From contig NZ_WXUB01000005.1 of NCBI RefSeq assembly GCF_011799805.1, positions 62,001-126,000 of the forward strand: a stretch of DNA of 64,000 bases. The letters are read 5' to 3'. This DNA is from Maribellus sediminis. Lineage in GTDB: Bacteria > Bacteroidota > Bacteroidia > Bacteroidales > Prolixibacteraceae. The notes beneath the pieces were generated by a model. The model saw only the letters and a list, made by a program, of their open reading frames with translations. It did not search any database and was not told the origin of the DNA. Positions 18,383-26,931 of the stretch are shown piece by piece; the first letter of the stretch is position 1, and every line of letters begins with the position of its first letter. Position numbers and translations under genes: made by a program.

Positions 18383-19159
18383 TTGGGAAATTCTGATGTA
18401 ATACTGGTATACCTTTTGGGTACGGTCGGCATGTTGGTGCTGGCAGGTAGTTTGTTTTTCTTTTTTATTACCTACCAGAAACGATTGCTTCGGAAACAAC
18501 TCGAACTGAACCAGGTAAAACAGGATCAGCAAAAAGAAATTTTACGCAACACCATTCAGGCGCAGGAAAAAGAACGGAAACGAATTGCGCAGGACCTTCA
18601 CGACGAAGTGGGGGCCATGCTATCGGTTGTAAAACTGAATGTTGGCCGCATTGAAAAACAAAGCGAAGACAAAGCCCGCCAGGTAGCCGGCGAAACCAAA
18701 TCGTACCTCGATGAAGTAATAACGCAGGTACGGGGAATATCACGTTCGTTATTACCACCCTCACTCGAAAAACTGGGACTCTTTAGTGCCATCGAAGACA
18801 TGGCCAACTGGGTCAATAAAGCCGATGAAGTAAAAGTAGCATGCTGGAAAAGCGGAGAAGCTTACCGAATAGATGTAAAAACCGAACTGGCCATTTTCAG
18901 AGTGGTTCAGGAAATGGTGAACAACGCCATTAAACATGCCCAGGCCGAAACTATTTTTGTGAATGTAAGGTTTGCCGGCGGGATTTCAGTAGTTGTGTGC
19001 GATAACGGTAAAGGTTTCGACTTGAACGAAAAAATGGCAACCGGCCTTGGTTTGAAAAACCTGGAAAGCCGCACCGAACTTGTTGGGGCACGTTTTAAAC
19101 TGAAGTCGAAACCCGGGAAAGGTACCTGCGCCATAATTTGTTGGAAGGATAATGGATAA
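18383..19159 (+). CDS. Sensor histidine kinase, NarX/LiaS (HisKA_3) type
   Basis: A 258-residue kinase: one membrane helix (residues 6-33), a coiled-coil linker (KQLELNQVKQDQQKEILRN), the HisKA_3 dimerisation domain with the phosphoacceptor in IAQDLHDEVGAML near residue 75, and a HATPase domain with the N box VQEMVNNAIKHA, the G1 box DNGKGFDL and the G2 box GLGLKNLESR. There is no periplasmic sensing domain. The start used is TTG at 18383; no in-frame ATG precedes the membrane helix. It overlaps the response regulator by 8 bp and they form a cognate pair. Confidence 0.93.
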   Translation: MGNSDVILVYLLGTVGMLVLAGSLFFFFITYQKRLLRKQLELNQVKQDQQKEILRNTIQAQEKERKRIAQDLHDEVGAMLSVVKLNVGRIEKQSEDKARQVAGETKSYLDEVITQVRGISRSLLPPSLEKLGLFSAIEDMANWVNKADEVKVACWKSGEAYRIDVKTELAIFRVVQEMVNNAIKHAQAETIFVNVRFAGGISVVVCDNGKGFDLNEKMATGLGLKNLESRTELVGARFKLKSKPGKGTCAIICWKDNG

Positions 19160-19814
19160 GGCAAAATTAAATATTGTTGTAACCGACGATCACAAACTTT
19201 TCAGAAAAGGAATTTGTGCCCTGCTTTACGATTTCGATTTTACCAACGATGTGAAGGAAGCTGGCAACGGACAAGAGTTACTCGACCTTATTGATTCGTC
19301 GGGTGAAGTTCCCGACCTCGTGTTGCTCGATATTCAAATGCCGGTTATGGATGGGGTGGAAGCCACAGAGCGTTTGAAAGCCAAATATCCCGATTTGCGG
19401 ATTATCATTATCAGCATGGAAGAGGATGTGCAATTGGTGACACACCTTGTAGATAAAGGCATTGACGGTTATTTGCTGAAAAATGCTGATCCTGAAGAAC
19501 TTGAACTGGCCATCCGTATGACCATGAAAAATGAGTTTTATTTTTCGTCGAGTCTTACCGGTGCGTTTATGCGTGGCTCGAAAATCGTGTCTCCGGTGAA
19601 AGACGTAAACAATGCAGATTTGTTTTCGGAGCGTGAACTTCAGGTACTCGAACTGATCTGTAAAGAGCTTACAGCGTCCGAAATCGCCGATGAGTTGTCG
19701 CTAAGCGCCCGTACGGTGGAAGGCTACAAACGTGGCTTGTTATCAAAATCGAATACCCGCAATGTGGCCGGCCTGGTCATTTATGCCATCAAAAACCAGT
19801 TGGTGGAGGTTTAA
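19152..19814 (+). CDS. NarL/LuxR-family response regulator
   Basis: A 220-residue DNA-binding regulator. The receiver domain has the acidic pair in VVTDDHKLFRKG, the phosphoacceptor Asp in LVLLDIQMPVMDG near residue 56, and the conserved Lys in GYLLKNADPEE. The C-terminal LuxR helix-turn-helix is complete (SERELQVLELICKELTASEI, LSARTVEGYKRGLLSK). It is translationally coupled to the histidine kinase by an 8-bp overlap. The palindromic operator cluster 500 bp downstream, at 20316-20376, is a plausible target. Confidence 0.95.
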   Translation: MDKAKLNIVVTDDHKLFRKGICALLYDFDFTNDVKEAGNGQELLDLIDSSGEVPDLVLLDIQMPVMDGVEATERLKAKYPDLRIIIISMEEDVQLVTHLVDKGIDGYLLKNADPEELELAIRMTMKNEFYFSSSLTGAFMRGSKIVSPVKDVNNADLFSERELQVLELICKELTASEIADELSLSARTVEGYKRGLLSKSNTRNVAGLVIYAIKNQLVEV

Positions 19815-20040
19815 TTCGCTCACTCTTTTTTGTATTCAGAAATTATGCGATGACGCCGGAGGCGTCAAATATCAATAACCCGGAGTTTTAACTCCGGGCA
19901 AGGCAAGAACCATTATTCTCGTCCGGCGAAGTAGGTCGATCAAAGTTCGCAGCTTGTCCCGGACGAAAGTCACGTCGAATCATTAATATGAATAAAATGG
20001 CTGGCTGGACACGTGGTTATATAAAGACGAATAATTCTCA
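19815..20040. repeat. REP-like palindromic repeats
   Basis: Short palindromes occur here: GACGCCGGAGGCGTC (19852-19866 area), CCGGAGTTTTAACTCCGG (19881-19898 area), and the pair CGTCCGGCGAAG...GTCCCGGACGAAA (19920-19966). Similar elements occur at 36545-36700 in the opposite orientation and at 45585-45640, so these are dispersed repeats. No gene is present. Confidence 0.6.
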
Positions 20041-20051
20041 AAAAAGGCAAG

Positions 20052-20080
20052 AAAAAAGGGGCACTAATAAAAGTGGCCCC
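20052..20080 (-). terminator. Terminator of a short minus-strand transcript
   Basis: On the minus strand GGGGCCACT pairs with AGTGCCCC (one bulge) and is followed by six T. It lies 38 bp past the stop of the 47-codon frame at 20118-20261 and too far from ppdK, which has its own terminator. It therefore marks a separate short transcript. Confidence 0.75.
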
Positions 20081-20117
20081 TGGTTGGAATATTGTACCTT
20101 ATTTTTTATCACCGGGC

Positions 20118-20261
20118 TCAGGGAAGAGGGACAGTAATCGAGTGGGACAAAAAAGTTGAGTAATTCACGGAGATATTGCTAATATAAGGTACCCTAAGTG
20201 TTTTTGAGTTTACATTTAAATGGTGTGAAATGGTCGTAATATTTTGATGTAATGTTTTCAT
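20118..20261 (-). CDS. Candidate 47-residue peptide (or sRNA) behind an operator cluster
   Basis: A short frame starting MKTLHQNITTISHHLNVNSK and ending SHSITVPLP. It is rich in Ser, Thr, His and Asn and has no membrane helix. The case for a real unit is the context: three palindromic operators at 20316-20376, a near-consensus -7 box on the minus strand (GATATTTG, 20285-20292), an ATG about 17 nt after the predicted start, and a terminator 38 bp after the stop. The transcript could instead be a small RNA of about 220 nt. Coding is not proven. Confidence 0.35.
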   Translation of the reverse strand: MKTLHQNITTISHHLNVNSKTLRVPYISNISVNYSTFLSHSITVPLP

Positions 20262-20315
20262 TTCTTTTGTAAAAAACCGTGAAACAAATATCGCGAAGAT
20301 ATACAGCACACACAA

Positions 20316-20376
20316 GCGTATTTCTACGCGAAATGCATACGTAGAACTACGTGAAGTTGAATGCGTATTTCTACGT
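20316..20376. promoter_or_regulatory. Three evenly spaced palindromic operators
   Basis: Three sites of one family: CGTATTTCTACG (centre 20322.5), ACGTAGAACTACGT, a perfect palindrome with a 2-nt centre (centre 20345.5), and CGTATTTCTACG again (centre 20369.5). The centres are 23 and 24 bp apart, about two helical turns. The 6/7-2-6/7 architecture is the kind bound by NarL/LuxR-type regulators, and such a regulator is encoded 500 bp away. Confidence 0.6.
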
Positions 20377-20505
20377 TCAATATTGAGAAGTCCATAAAAT
20401 ACGTATGATTCAGACAAATTACCAACCGAAAAGGCAGTTACTGATTTTTATAATTAGTTTACCCTCACTCCGGTCCCCGTCCGACTGGTTGTCCGGGCAG
20501 ATCTC

Positions 20506-20613
20506 CCTTCAAGGAAGGGAAAGACGATCAGCTTCCAGAAAGATGGAAGCTTGCAAAGAATTGATCTGATTTTGCTATGCAACGATGGCTGATCGTCCTT
20601 CCTTGCTTGAAGG
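20506..20613. repeat. Long imperfect inverted repeat
   Basis: The left arm at 20506-20532 (ending GACGATCAGC) pairs with the right arm at 20588-20613 (beginning GCTGATCGTC), with further pairing of AAGGAAGG with CCTTCCTT and of CTTCAAG with CTTGAAG. The 55-bp centre has no frame. It looks like a small non-coding mobile or REP-type element. Confidence 0.55.
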
Positions 20614-20662
20614 TAAGGATGAGCGGATGGGTATTGATGAACTTATAACATGAAAACTTTTA

Positions 20663-20696
20663 GAAAAAAAAGAGCCACTCCGAAGAGCAGCTCTTA
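20663..20696 (-). terminator. ppdK terminator
   Basis: On the minus strand AAGAGCTGCTC pairs with GAGTGGCTCTT around a TTCG tetraloop and is followed by eight T, starting about 22 bp after the ppdK stop codon. Confidence 0.88.
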
Positions 20697-20717
20697 ACTA
20701 TTTTGCTTAAGTAATTT

Positions 20718-23420
20718 CTACTTAATATTTGCTTGTGCAGCAGCAACACGTGCAATTGGCACGCGGTATGGAGAACAACTTACGTAGTCCATTCCAACGC
20801 TGTCGCAGAACATAACTGATGATGGTTCACCACCATGCTCACCACAAATACCAACTTTCAGGTTTGGTTTTGTGCTGCGGCCTTTATCTACACCAATTTT
20901 TACCACCTGGCCAACACCTTCCTGGTCAAGAACCTGGAACGGATCGTTTTTCAAGATACCTTTTTCAATGTAGATTGGTAAAAATTTACCTGCATCATCA
21001 CGCGAATAACCAAAGGTCATCTGTGTAAGGTCGTTTGTTCCGAATGAGAAGAACTCGGCATGCTCGGCTACTAAATCAGCAGTCATTGCAGCACGTGGAA
21101 TCTCAATCATTGTTCCAACCAGGTAGTCACAAGTTGCTCCTTTTTCTTCAAAAACCTTTTTGGCAGTTGCATTAATAATATCGGCCTGCAATTTAAATTC
21201 TTTTACCGTACCAATAAGCGGAACCATAATTTCAGGTTTTGCGTCAACGCCCTTTTTCTTCAGGTTTACGGCAGCTTCAATAATTGCACGAGCCTGCATT
21301 TCAGTAATTTCAGGATATGTATTTCCTAAACGGCAACCACGGTGACCTAACATCGGGTTAAACTCATGTAAATCTTCTACCAATGCTTTAACATCTTCAA
21401 CGGAAATTCCCATTTCATCAGCCATCTCTTTTTGGTTGGCTTCTTCATGTGGTACAAATTCGTGTAATGGCGGATCAAGTAAACGGATGGTTACACCATA
21501 TCCGGCCATTGCTTCCAGAATTCCTTCGAAGTCTTCACGTTGGTAAGGCAATAATTTATCCAAAGCTTTACGGCGTTCAGTTTCAGTTTTAGCTAAAATC
21601 ATTTCGCGCATTGCTTTAATTCTTTCACCTTCGAAGAACATGTGCTCTGTACGGCAAAGACCAATTCCCTGTGCACCAAAGTCGCGTGCAACTTTTGCAT
21701 CAGCAGGTGAGTCGGCGTTGGTACGAACAGCCATACGAGTATATTTGTCGGCAAGTTCCATGATTTTTGCAAAGTTTCCGCTTAATTCAGGATCCATTGT
21801 TGCTACTTTACCTTCATAAACTTCACCTGTAGTTCCGTTTAACGAAATCCAGTCACCTTCGTGGAATTCTTTTCCATCGATGGTCATTACGCGGGTTTTG
21901 TAATTAATTTTTACAGCACCGGCACCCGACACACAGCATTTTCCCATTCCGCGGGCAACAACAGCAGCGTGAGAAGTCATACCACCACGAGCTGTTAAAA
22001 TACCTTTGGCAATGTTCATTCCTTCCAAATCTTCAGGTGAAGTTTCAACACGTACCAGTAACGATTCGGGATATTTACTTGCCTCGTCAGCAAAGAATAC
22101 AACCTGACCGGTTGCAGCACCCGGAGACGCTGGTAAACCTTTTGCCAAAACAGTAGCCGATTTCATTGCTGCTGTATCAAAAACAGGGTGTAGCAATTCA
22201 TCTAATTTTGCAGCGTCGATTCTTTTCAGTGCAGTTTTTTCATCAATTCTACCTTCTTCCAACATGTCAATGGCAATATTTACCATCGCAGCACCGGTAC
22301 GTTTACCGTTACGGGTTTGCAGCAACCATAATTTACCTTCCTGTATGGTGAATTCCATGTCTTGCATATCGCTGTAGTGATCTTCTAATTTCTGCTGAGT
22401 TTCATTCAGCTGGCGATACATTTCCGGCATAAACTCTTCCAGTGAAGGATATTTTGAAGCTCTTTCTTCTTCGCTAATTCCCTGAAGTGCAGCCCATCTT
22501 TTAGAGCCTTCCAGGGTAATTTCCTGTGGCGTACGAATACCTGCAACAACATCTTCTCCCTGTGCATCAATTAGATATTCACCGTTGAAAATATCTTCTC
22601 CGGTAGCGGCATCACGTGAGAAACAAACTCCGGTTCCTGAATTTTGGCCCATATTACCAAATACCATTGCCTGGCAGTTAACTGCAGTCCCCCACTCGTC
22701 AGGAATTTGTTCCATTCTGCGATAATAAATAGCACGTGGATTGTTCCAGCTACCAAATACTGCGGCAACAGATCCCCAAAGTTGTTCCCATGGATCGGTT
22801 GGGAAATCTTTTCCGGTTTGTGCTTTTACTGCTGCTTTAAAACGTCTTACTAATTCTTTTAAATCGTCTGTTGTAAAATCAGTATCAAGGTGTATTCCTT
22901 TTTCTTCTTTTAAATTTTCAATAATTTCTTCGAATGGATCAATTTCCTCTTTACTTTCAGGTTTCATTCCCATAACAACATCGCCGTACATTTGTACAAA
23001 ACGACGGTATGAATCCCAGGCAAAACGAGAATTGCCTGATTTTTTTGCGATACCTTCAACAGCATCATCATTCATTCCAAGGTTTAACACGGTATCCATC
23101 ATGCCAGGCATTGATGCACGTGCTCCTGAACGAACCGACATCAAACAAGGGTTTTCCTTGCTTCCGAATACTGTACCTGTAAGTTCTTCAACTAAAGCAA
23201 CAGCTGCTTCAACTTCAGGTTTAATCAAGTCGAAAGTTGCTTGCTGGCCTTTTTCGTTGTACATGGTACAAACTTCGGTGGTAATAGTAAATCCCGGAGG
23301 AACGGGCACACCGATAAGGTTCATTTCTGCCAGGTTCGCACCTTTACCTCCCAGGAGGTTTTTCATGTCTGCTTTACCTTCTGCTTTTCCAGCCCCGAAG
23401 GTATATACATGCTTTGCCAT
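20718..23420 (-). CDS. ppdK: Pyruvate, phosphate dikinase
   Basis: Interconverts pyruvate, ATP and phosphate with PEP, AMP and pyrophosphate; in PPi-using bacteria it often runs in the glycolytic direction. The 900 residues have the standard order: N-terminal ATP-grasp (GAGKAEGKADMKNLLGGKGA, residues 9-28), the swivelling domain with the phosphorylated histidine in GGMTSHAAVVARGMGKCC near residue 455, and the C-terminal PEP/pyruvate barrel with GLCRTEHMFF and GTNDLTQMTFGYSRDD. All are intact. It is monocistronic with its own terminator. No PPDK regulatory kinase gene is nearby. Confidence 0.97.
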   Translation of the reverse strand: MAKHVYTFGAGKAEGKADMKNLLGGKGANLAEMNLIGVPVPPGFTITTEVCTMYNEKGQQATFDLIKPEVEAAVALVEELTGTVFGSKENPCLMSVRSGARASMPGMMDTVLNLGMNDDAVEGIAKKSGNSRFAWDSYRRFVQMYGDVVMGMKPESKEEIDPFEEIIENLKEEKGIHLDTDFTTDDLKELVRRFKAAVKAQTGKDFPTDPWEQLWGSVAAVFGSWNNPRAIYYRRMEQIPDEWGTAVNCQAMVFGNMGQNSGTGVCFSRDAATGEDIFNGEYLIDAQGEDVVAGIRTPQEITLEGSKRWAALQGISEEERASKYPSLEEFMPEMYRQLNETQQKLEDHYSDMQDMEFTIQEGKLWLLQTRNGKRTGAAMVNIAIDMLEEGRIDEKTALKRIDAAKLDELLHPVFDTAAMKSATVLAKGLPASPGAATGQVVFFADEASKYPESLLVRVETSPEDLEGMNIAKGILTARGGMTSHAAVVARGMGKCCVSGAGAVKINYKTRVMTIDGKEFHEGDWISLNGTTGEVYEGKVATMDPELSGNFAKIMELADKYTRMAVRTNADSPADAKVARDFGAQGIGLCRTEHMFFEGERIKAMREMILAKTETERRKALDKLLPYQREDFEGILEAMAGYGVTIRLLDPPLHEFVPHEEANQKEMADEMGISVEDVKALVEDLHEFNPMLGHRGCRLGNTYPEITEMQARAIIEAAVNLKKKGVDAKPEIMVPLIGTVKEFKLQADIINATAKKVFEEKGATCDYLVGTMIEIPRAAMTADLVAEHAEFFSFGTNDLTQMTFGYSRDDAGKFLPIYIEKGILKNDPFQVLDQEGVGQVVKIGVDKGRSTKPNLKVGICGEHGGEPSSVMFCDSVGMDYVSCSPYRVPIARVAAAQANIK

Positions 23421-23793
23421 AAAATGTATTTTTTAGTTATATAAATTAGAATTAGAATCGTTTTAAAAACGGGCAGCTAAAGTACTCTTATTTTTTAAAA
23501 ATTGAAAGTTTTTAAGGGCTTAAGTGACTGAAGTATAGTGATAAATATTTCTATATGAAAGTAGTACAATATTTTCATATCTTGTTTTTAACATTTGCTC
23601 CTTATTCTCGAATTATTTGACTGATTGAATCAGGAGTTCGATGATTTTATTTGTAATCTTCACCAGAGAATTTCGTGCATTATTTTGCCGCATGTTTTTA
23701 TTTTCGGGGCTTTCAGCCAAACCTTAAAAATAACCAATTTTGGACGTTAACATTCTTTAACTTACGTTGGTATGCGTTAACTAAATTCCACCG

Positions 23794-23801
23794 TATTTTT
23801 G
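23794..23801 (+). promoter_or_regulatory. -7 box of the candidate small RNA
   Basis: TATTTTTG matches TAnnTTTG. A TTGG lies about 23 nt upstream, somewhat longer than the ideal spacing. Flanking GTTAAC motifs at 23747 and 23776 give partial symmetry. Confidence 0.5.
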
Positions 23802-23807
23802 TGAATA

Positions 23808-23898
23808 TAAAATTTGAATAGTTTTAGTGTTTTTTCATAGAGAATAGATTTGGTTAGGTTAGGAAACAGGAGTGATATTGATCATTCCTGTTTTTTTG
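23808..23898 (+). ncRNA. Candidate small RNA of about 90 nt
   Basis: A Bacteroidota -7 box at 23794-23801 is followed about 60 nt later by a strong terminator: AAACAGGAGTGAT (23864-23876) pairs with ATCATTCCTGTTT (23881-23893) around a 4-nt loop, then a T-run. No frame lies between them and no upstream plus-strand gene uses this terminator, since ppdK points away. The interior is AT-rich with GGTTAGGTTAGG near 23852. I recall similar promoter-to-terminator units in other Bacteroidota but cannot name an Rfam family. Confidence 0.45.
23864..23898 (+). terminator. Terminator of the candidate small RNA
   Basis: A 13-bp stem with one G-U pair, a 4-nt loop and a run of seven T or more. Confidence 0.85.
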
Positions 23899-24046
23899 TG
23901 CTTTCAACTGCCATATTTACCTTCTTTTTATTCATTTTCTGAAATAGTTTCATTCTTTTTGTATTCTTCGAGACAAACTGTCATTCAGTAAGTTATGGCT
24001 TGAGTTTTGAATTGTGACTTGTCGAATTATTGAAAGGAATGCAGCT

Positions 24047-26635
24047 ATGAATATGAACAATTTTACCATAAAGTCGCAGGAAGCCATTCAACAGGCTTTT
24101 CAAATTGCGCAGGCCAATAATCAACAAGCCATTGAAACCGGTCATATACTGCGGGGTGTAATGCATTCGGCGGAGAATGTGAGCGAATTTTTGCTTAAAA
24201 AACTGGGGGTGAACACTTCCATTTTTCAGCAAGCATTAAATAAAATCGTTGAATCGTATCCGAAAGTATCGGGTGGCGAAGCTTATTTATCATCGGGTGC
24301 CAACCAGGCTTTGCAAAAAGCATTGGGGCTTGCCCAGGAAATGGGCGACCAGTATGTTTCGGTTGAACACATTTTATTGGGTCTGCTTGAGGTTAAAGAT
24401 TCTACCAGTCAGTTGATGAAAGACAATGGTATTACCAAAAAGGAATTAAAACTGGCGGTTGAAGAACTCAGAAAGGGATCGAAGGTGGACAGCCAGACTG
24501 CCGAAGACAAATTTAATTCGCTGAATCGTTTTGCCATTAACCTGAACGAACGTGCCAGGTTGGGTAAACTTGATCCGGTGATTGGCCGCGATGAAGAGAT
24601 CCGCAGGATATTGCAGATACTTTCGCGTCGTACCAAAAATAATCCGATTCTTTTGGGCGAACCGGGAACAGGGAAAACAGCTATTGCCGAAGGTTTGGCA
24701 CACCGGATTGTGCGAGGTGACGTTCCTGAAAACCTGAAATCGAAACAGGTTTTCTCGCTCGATATGGGTGCACTGATTGCAGGAGCCAAATACAAAGGTG
24801 AATTCGAAGAACGTTTGAAAGCAGTTGTAAATGAGGTCGTACAGTCAAATGACGAGGTGGTCTTGTTTATCGATGAGATACACACGTTGGTTGGGGCCGG
24901 GAAAAGCGAGGGTGCCATGGATGCGGCCAATATTCTGAAACCTGCTTTGGCAAGGGGAGAGTTGCGTGCCATTGGTGCAACCACTTTGGCCGAGTATCAA
25001 AAATACTTCGAAAAGGATAAAGCCCTGGAGCGTCGTTTTCAGATCGTTCATGTGGATGAACCGGATACCTTGAGCGCAATCTCCATTTTACGTGGAATTA
25101 AGGAAAAGTACGAAAACCACCACAAGGTGCAGATAAAAGATGATGCAATTATTGCCGCGGTTGAATTATCGCAGCGTTATATTTCCGATCGTTTTCTGCC
25201 CGATAAGGCAATCGACTTGATGGATGAGGCTGCTGCTAAACTTCGGCTTGAGATTGATTCTGTACCCGAGGAACTGGATGAGATTCAGCGCCGGGTAAAA
25301 CAGCTCGAGATTGAACGCGAAGCTATTAAACGTGAAAACGATAAGAAAAAGCTGGAGGCTTTAAATGTGGAGATTTCGAACCTGAAAGAAGAGCAGTCGC
25401 GTTTGCGCGCCAAATGGGAATCGGAAAAAGCGGTAATCGAAGCTATTCAGAAAAGAAAAGAAGAGATCGACCAACTGAAGTTTGAAGCCGAGCAGGCCGA
25501 GCGTCAGGGAGATTACGGAAAGGTAGCAGAATTGCGCTATGGCAAAGTAAAAGAAGCCGAAGCCGATATCGAAAGGCTTCAGCAGGAATTCGAGGAGATG
25601 AAAAAAGGCGAGAGCCTGATTAAGGAAGAAGTGGATACCGAAGACATTGCTGAAGTGGTGGCCCGCTGGACCGGAATTCCGGTTACCAAAATGTTGCAGA
25701 GCGAGCGTGAAAAACTGTTGCACATGGAAGACGAACTGCACAAACGCGTTATCGGTCAGGATGAGGCCATTATTGCTGTTTCTGATGCTGTTCGCCGAAG
25801 CAGGGCAGGATTGCAGGATGACAAGCGTCCGATTGGTTCGTTTATTTTCCTCGGAACAACGGGAGTAGGTAAAACCGAGCTGGCAAAGTCACTGGCTGAA
25901 TACCTGTTTAACGACGATAACATGATCACGCGTATCGATATGTCGGAATATCAGGAAAAATTCTCGGTGACCCGACTGATCGGATCGCCTCCTGGATACG
26001 TTGGTTACGACGAAGGTGGCCAGCTGACCGAAGCTGTTCGCCACAAACCTTACTCGGTAGTCCTTTTCGACGAGATTGAAAAAGCACATCCCGATGTGTT
26101 CAACGTACTGCTTCAGGTGCTCGATGACGGGCGTTTGACCGATAACAAAGGCCGGACGGTGAATTTCAAAAACACCATTATTATTATGACATCGAACCTC
26201 GGCTCGCACATCATTCAGGAGAATTATGAGACCATGAGCGATGAGAATGAACTGATGGTACTGGAGAAAACGCAAAATCAGTTGCTCGAACTGCTGCGAA
26301 AAACCATCAGACCGGAATTTTTGAACCGCATTGATGAAACGATCGTATTTACACCGCTGTCAAAAGACGCTATTCGTGAGATTGTGAAATTACAGTTCAA
26401 CCAGGTTGTAAAACGCATGTCGGGAGCCGATATTAAAATTACCATCACACCAGAAGCCACCGATTACCTGGCAACGATTGGCTATGATCCGCATTTTGGA
26501 GCTCGTCCCGTAAAACGTGTGCTGCAGCGAAATGTGCTGAACGAACTTTCGAAACGGATTTTGGCGGGCACAGTCGACAAAGAAAAAGCAATTGTTGTTG
26601 ATGTACAAAACGGACAACTGGTGTTCAAAAATTAA
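24047..26635 (+). CDS. clpB: ATP-dependent disaggregase ClpB
   Basis: An Hsp100 chaperone that, with DnaK, extracts proteins from aggregates. From the chosen ATG (MNMNNFTIKSQEA) it has 862 residues: the N-domain, the first AAA+ module with Walker A GEPGTGKT and Walker B VVLFIDEIHTLVGAG, the long coiled-coil middle domain (residues about 400-530, rich in Glu, Lys and Arg), and the second AAA+ module with GTTGVGKTELAK and the GSPPGYVGY pore loop. A GTG at 24014 would add 11 residues that do not fit the family. It overlaps the end of the PQ-loop gene on the other strand by 4 bp. Confidence 0.96.
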   Translation: MNMNNFTIKSQEAIQQAFQIAQANNQQAIETGHILRGVMHSAENVSEFLLKKLGVNTSIFQQALNKIVESYPKVSGGEAYLSSGANQALQKALGLAQEMGDQYVSVEHILLGLLEVKDSTSQLMKDNGITKKELKLAVEELRKGSKVDSQTAEDKFNSLNRFAINLNERARLGKLDPVIGRDEEIRRILQILSRRTKNNPILLGEPGTGKTAIAEGLAHRIVRGDVPENLKSKQVFSLDMGALIAGAKYKGEFEERLKAVVNEVVQSNDEVVLFIDEIHTLVGAGKSEGAMDAANILKPALARGELRAIGATTLAEYQKYFEKDKALERRFQIVHVDEPDTLSAISILRGIKEKYENHHKVQIKDDAIIAAVELSQRYISDRFLPDKAIDLMDEAAAKLRLEIDSVPEELDEIQRRVKQLEIEREAIKRENDKKKLEALNVEISNLKEEQSRLRAKWESEKAVIEAIQKRKEEIDQLKFEAEQAERQGDYGKVAELRYGKVKEAEADIERLQQEFEEMKKGESLIKEEVDTEDIAEVVARWTGIPVTKMLQSEREKLLHMEDELHKRVIGQDEAIIAVSDAVRRSRAGLQDDKRPIGSFIFLGTTGVGKTELAKSLAEYLFNDDNMITRIDMSEYQEKFSVTRLIGSPPGYVGYDEGGQLTEAVRHKPYSVVLFDEIEKAHPDVFNVLLQVLDDGRLTDNKGRTVNFKNTIIIMTSNLGSHIIQENYETMSDENELMVLEKTQNQLLELLRKTIRPEFLNRIDETIVFTPLSKDAIREIVKLQFNQVVKRMSGADIKITITPEATDYLATIGYDPHFGARPVKRVLQRNVLNELSKRILAGTVDKEKAIVVDVQNGQLVFKN

Positions 26636-26919
26636 TGAACCGGATATTTTTTAGGGTAGGTGTATTTGGCCCAGATCAGGTACAGCGCCATAAAAATATT
26701 CACCATATAATTAAAATAGAGTGGGAAATGGGCGATGCCTGTTTCCCAATCTCCTACTATAATGTAGACAAAAGTTAAGAGCTCGCCCAACAACCACAGC
26801 CACAAAAACAAGAGGCTCAAATCTTTTGCACTTTTGCTGCGGTAGGTTTTTATTACCTGCGGAATGCCACATACGGCGAATAAAATATTTCCGACCCAAC
26901 CAATGGTTTCGTTTATCAT
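26632..26919 (-). CDS. Small PQ-loop membrane protein (SemiSWEET-like)
   Basis: A 95-residue protein with three membrane helices, the size of a single SemiSWEET/PQ-loop triple-helix bundle. The PQ motif is present in AVCGIPQVIKTYRSKSAKDL and the second helix contains LWLWLLGELLTFVYII. Such proteins work as dimers and move sugars or amino-acid derivatives; the substrate is unknown. It ends 4 bp inside the 3' end of clpB on the opposite strand. Confidence 0.85.
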   Translation of the reverse strand: MINETIGWVGNILFAVCGIPQVIKTYRSKSAKDLSLLFLWLWLLGELLTFVYIIVGDWETGIAHFPLYFNYMVNIFMALYLIWAKYTYPKKYPVH

Positions 26920-26931
26920 TTTCAGATATAG

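Noticed and set aside
20262-20417. In-frame upstream extension of the 47-codon frame to 99 codons
   Set aside because: It runs back through the three palindromic operators and ahead of the predicted transcription start, so the longer protein is unlikely.
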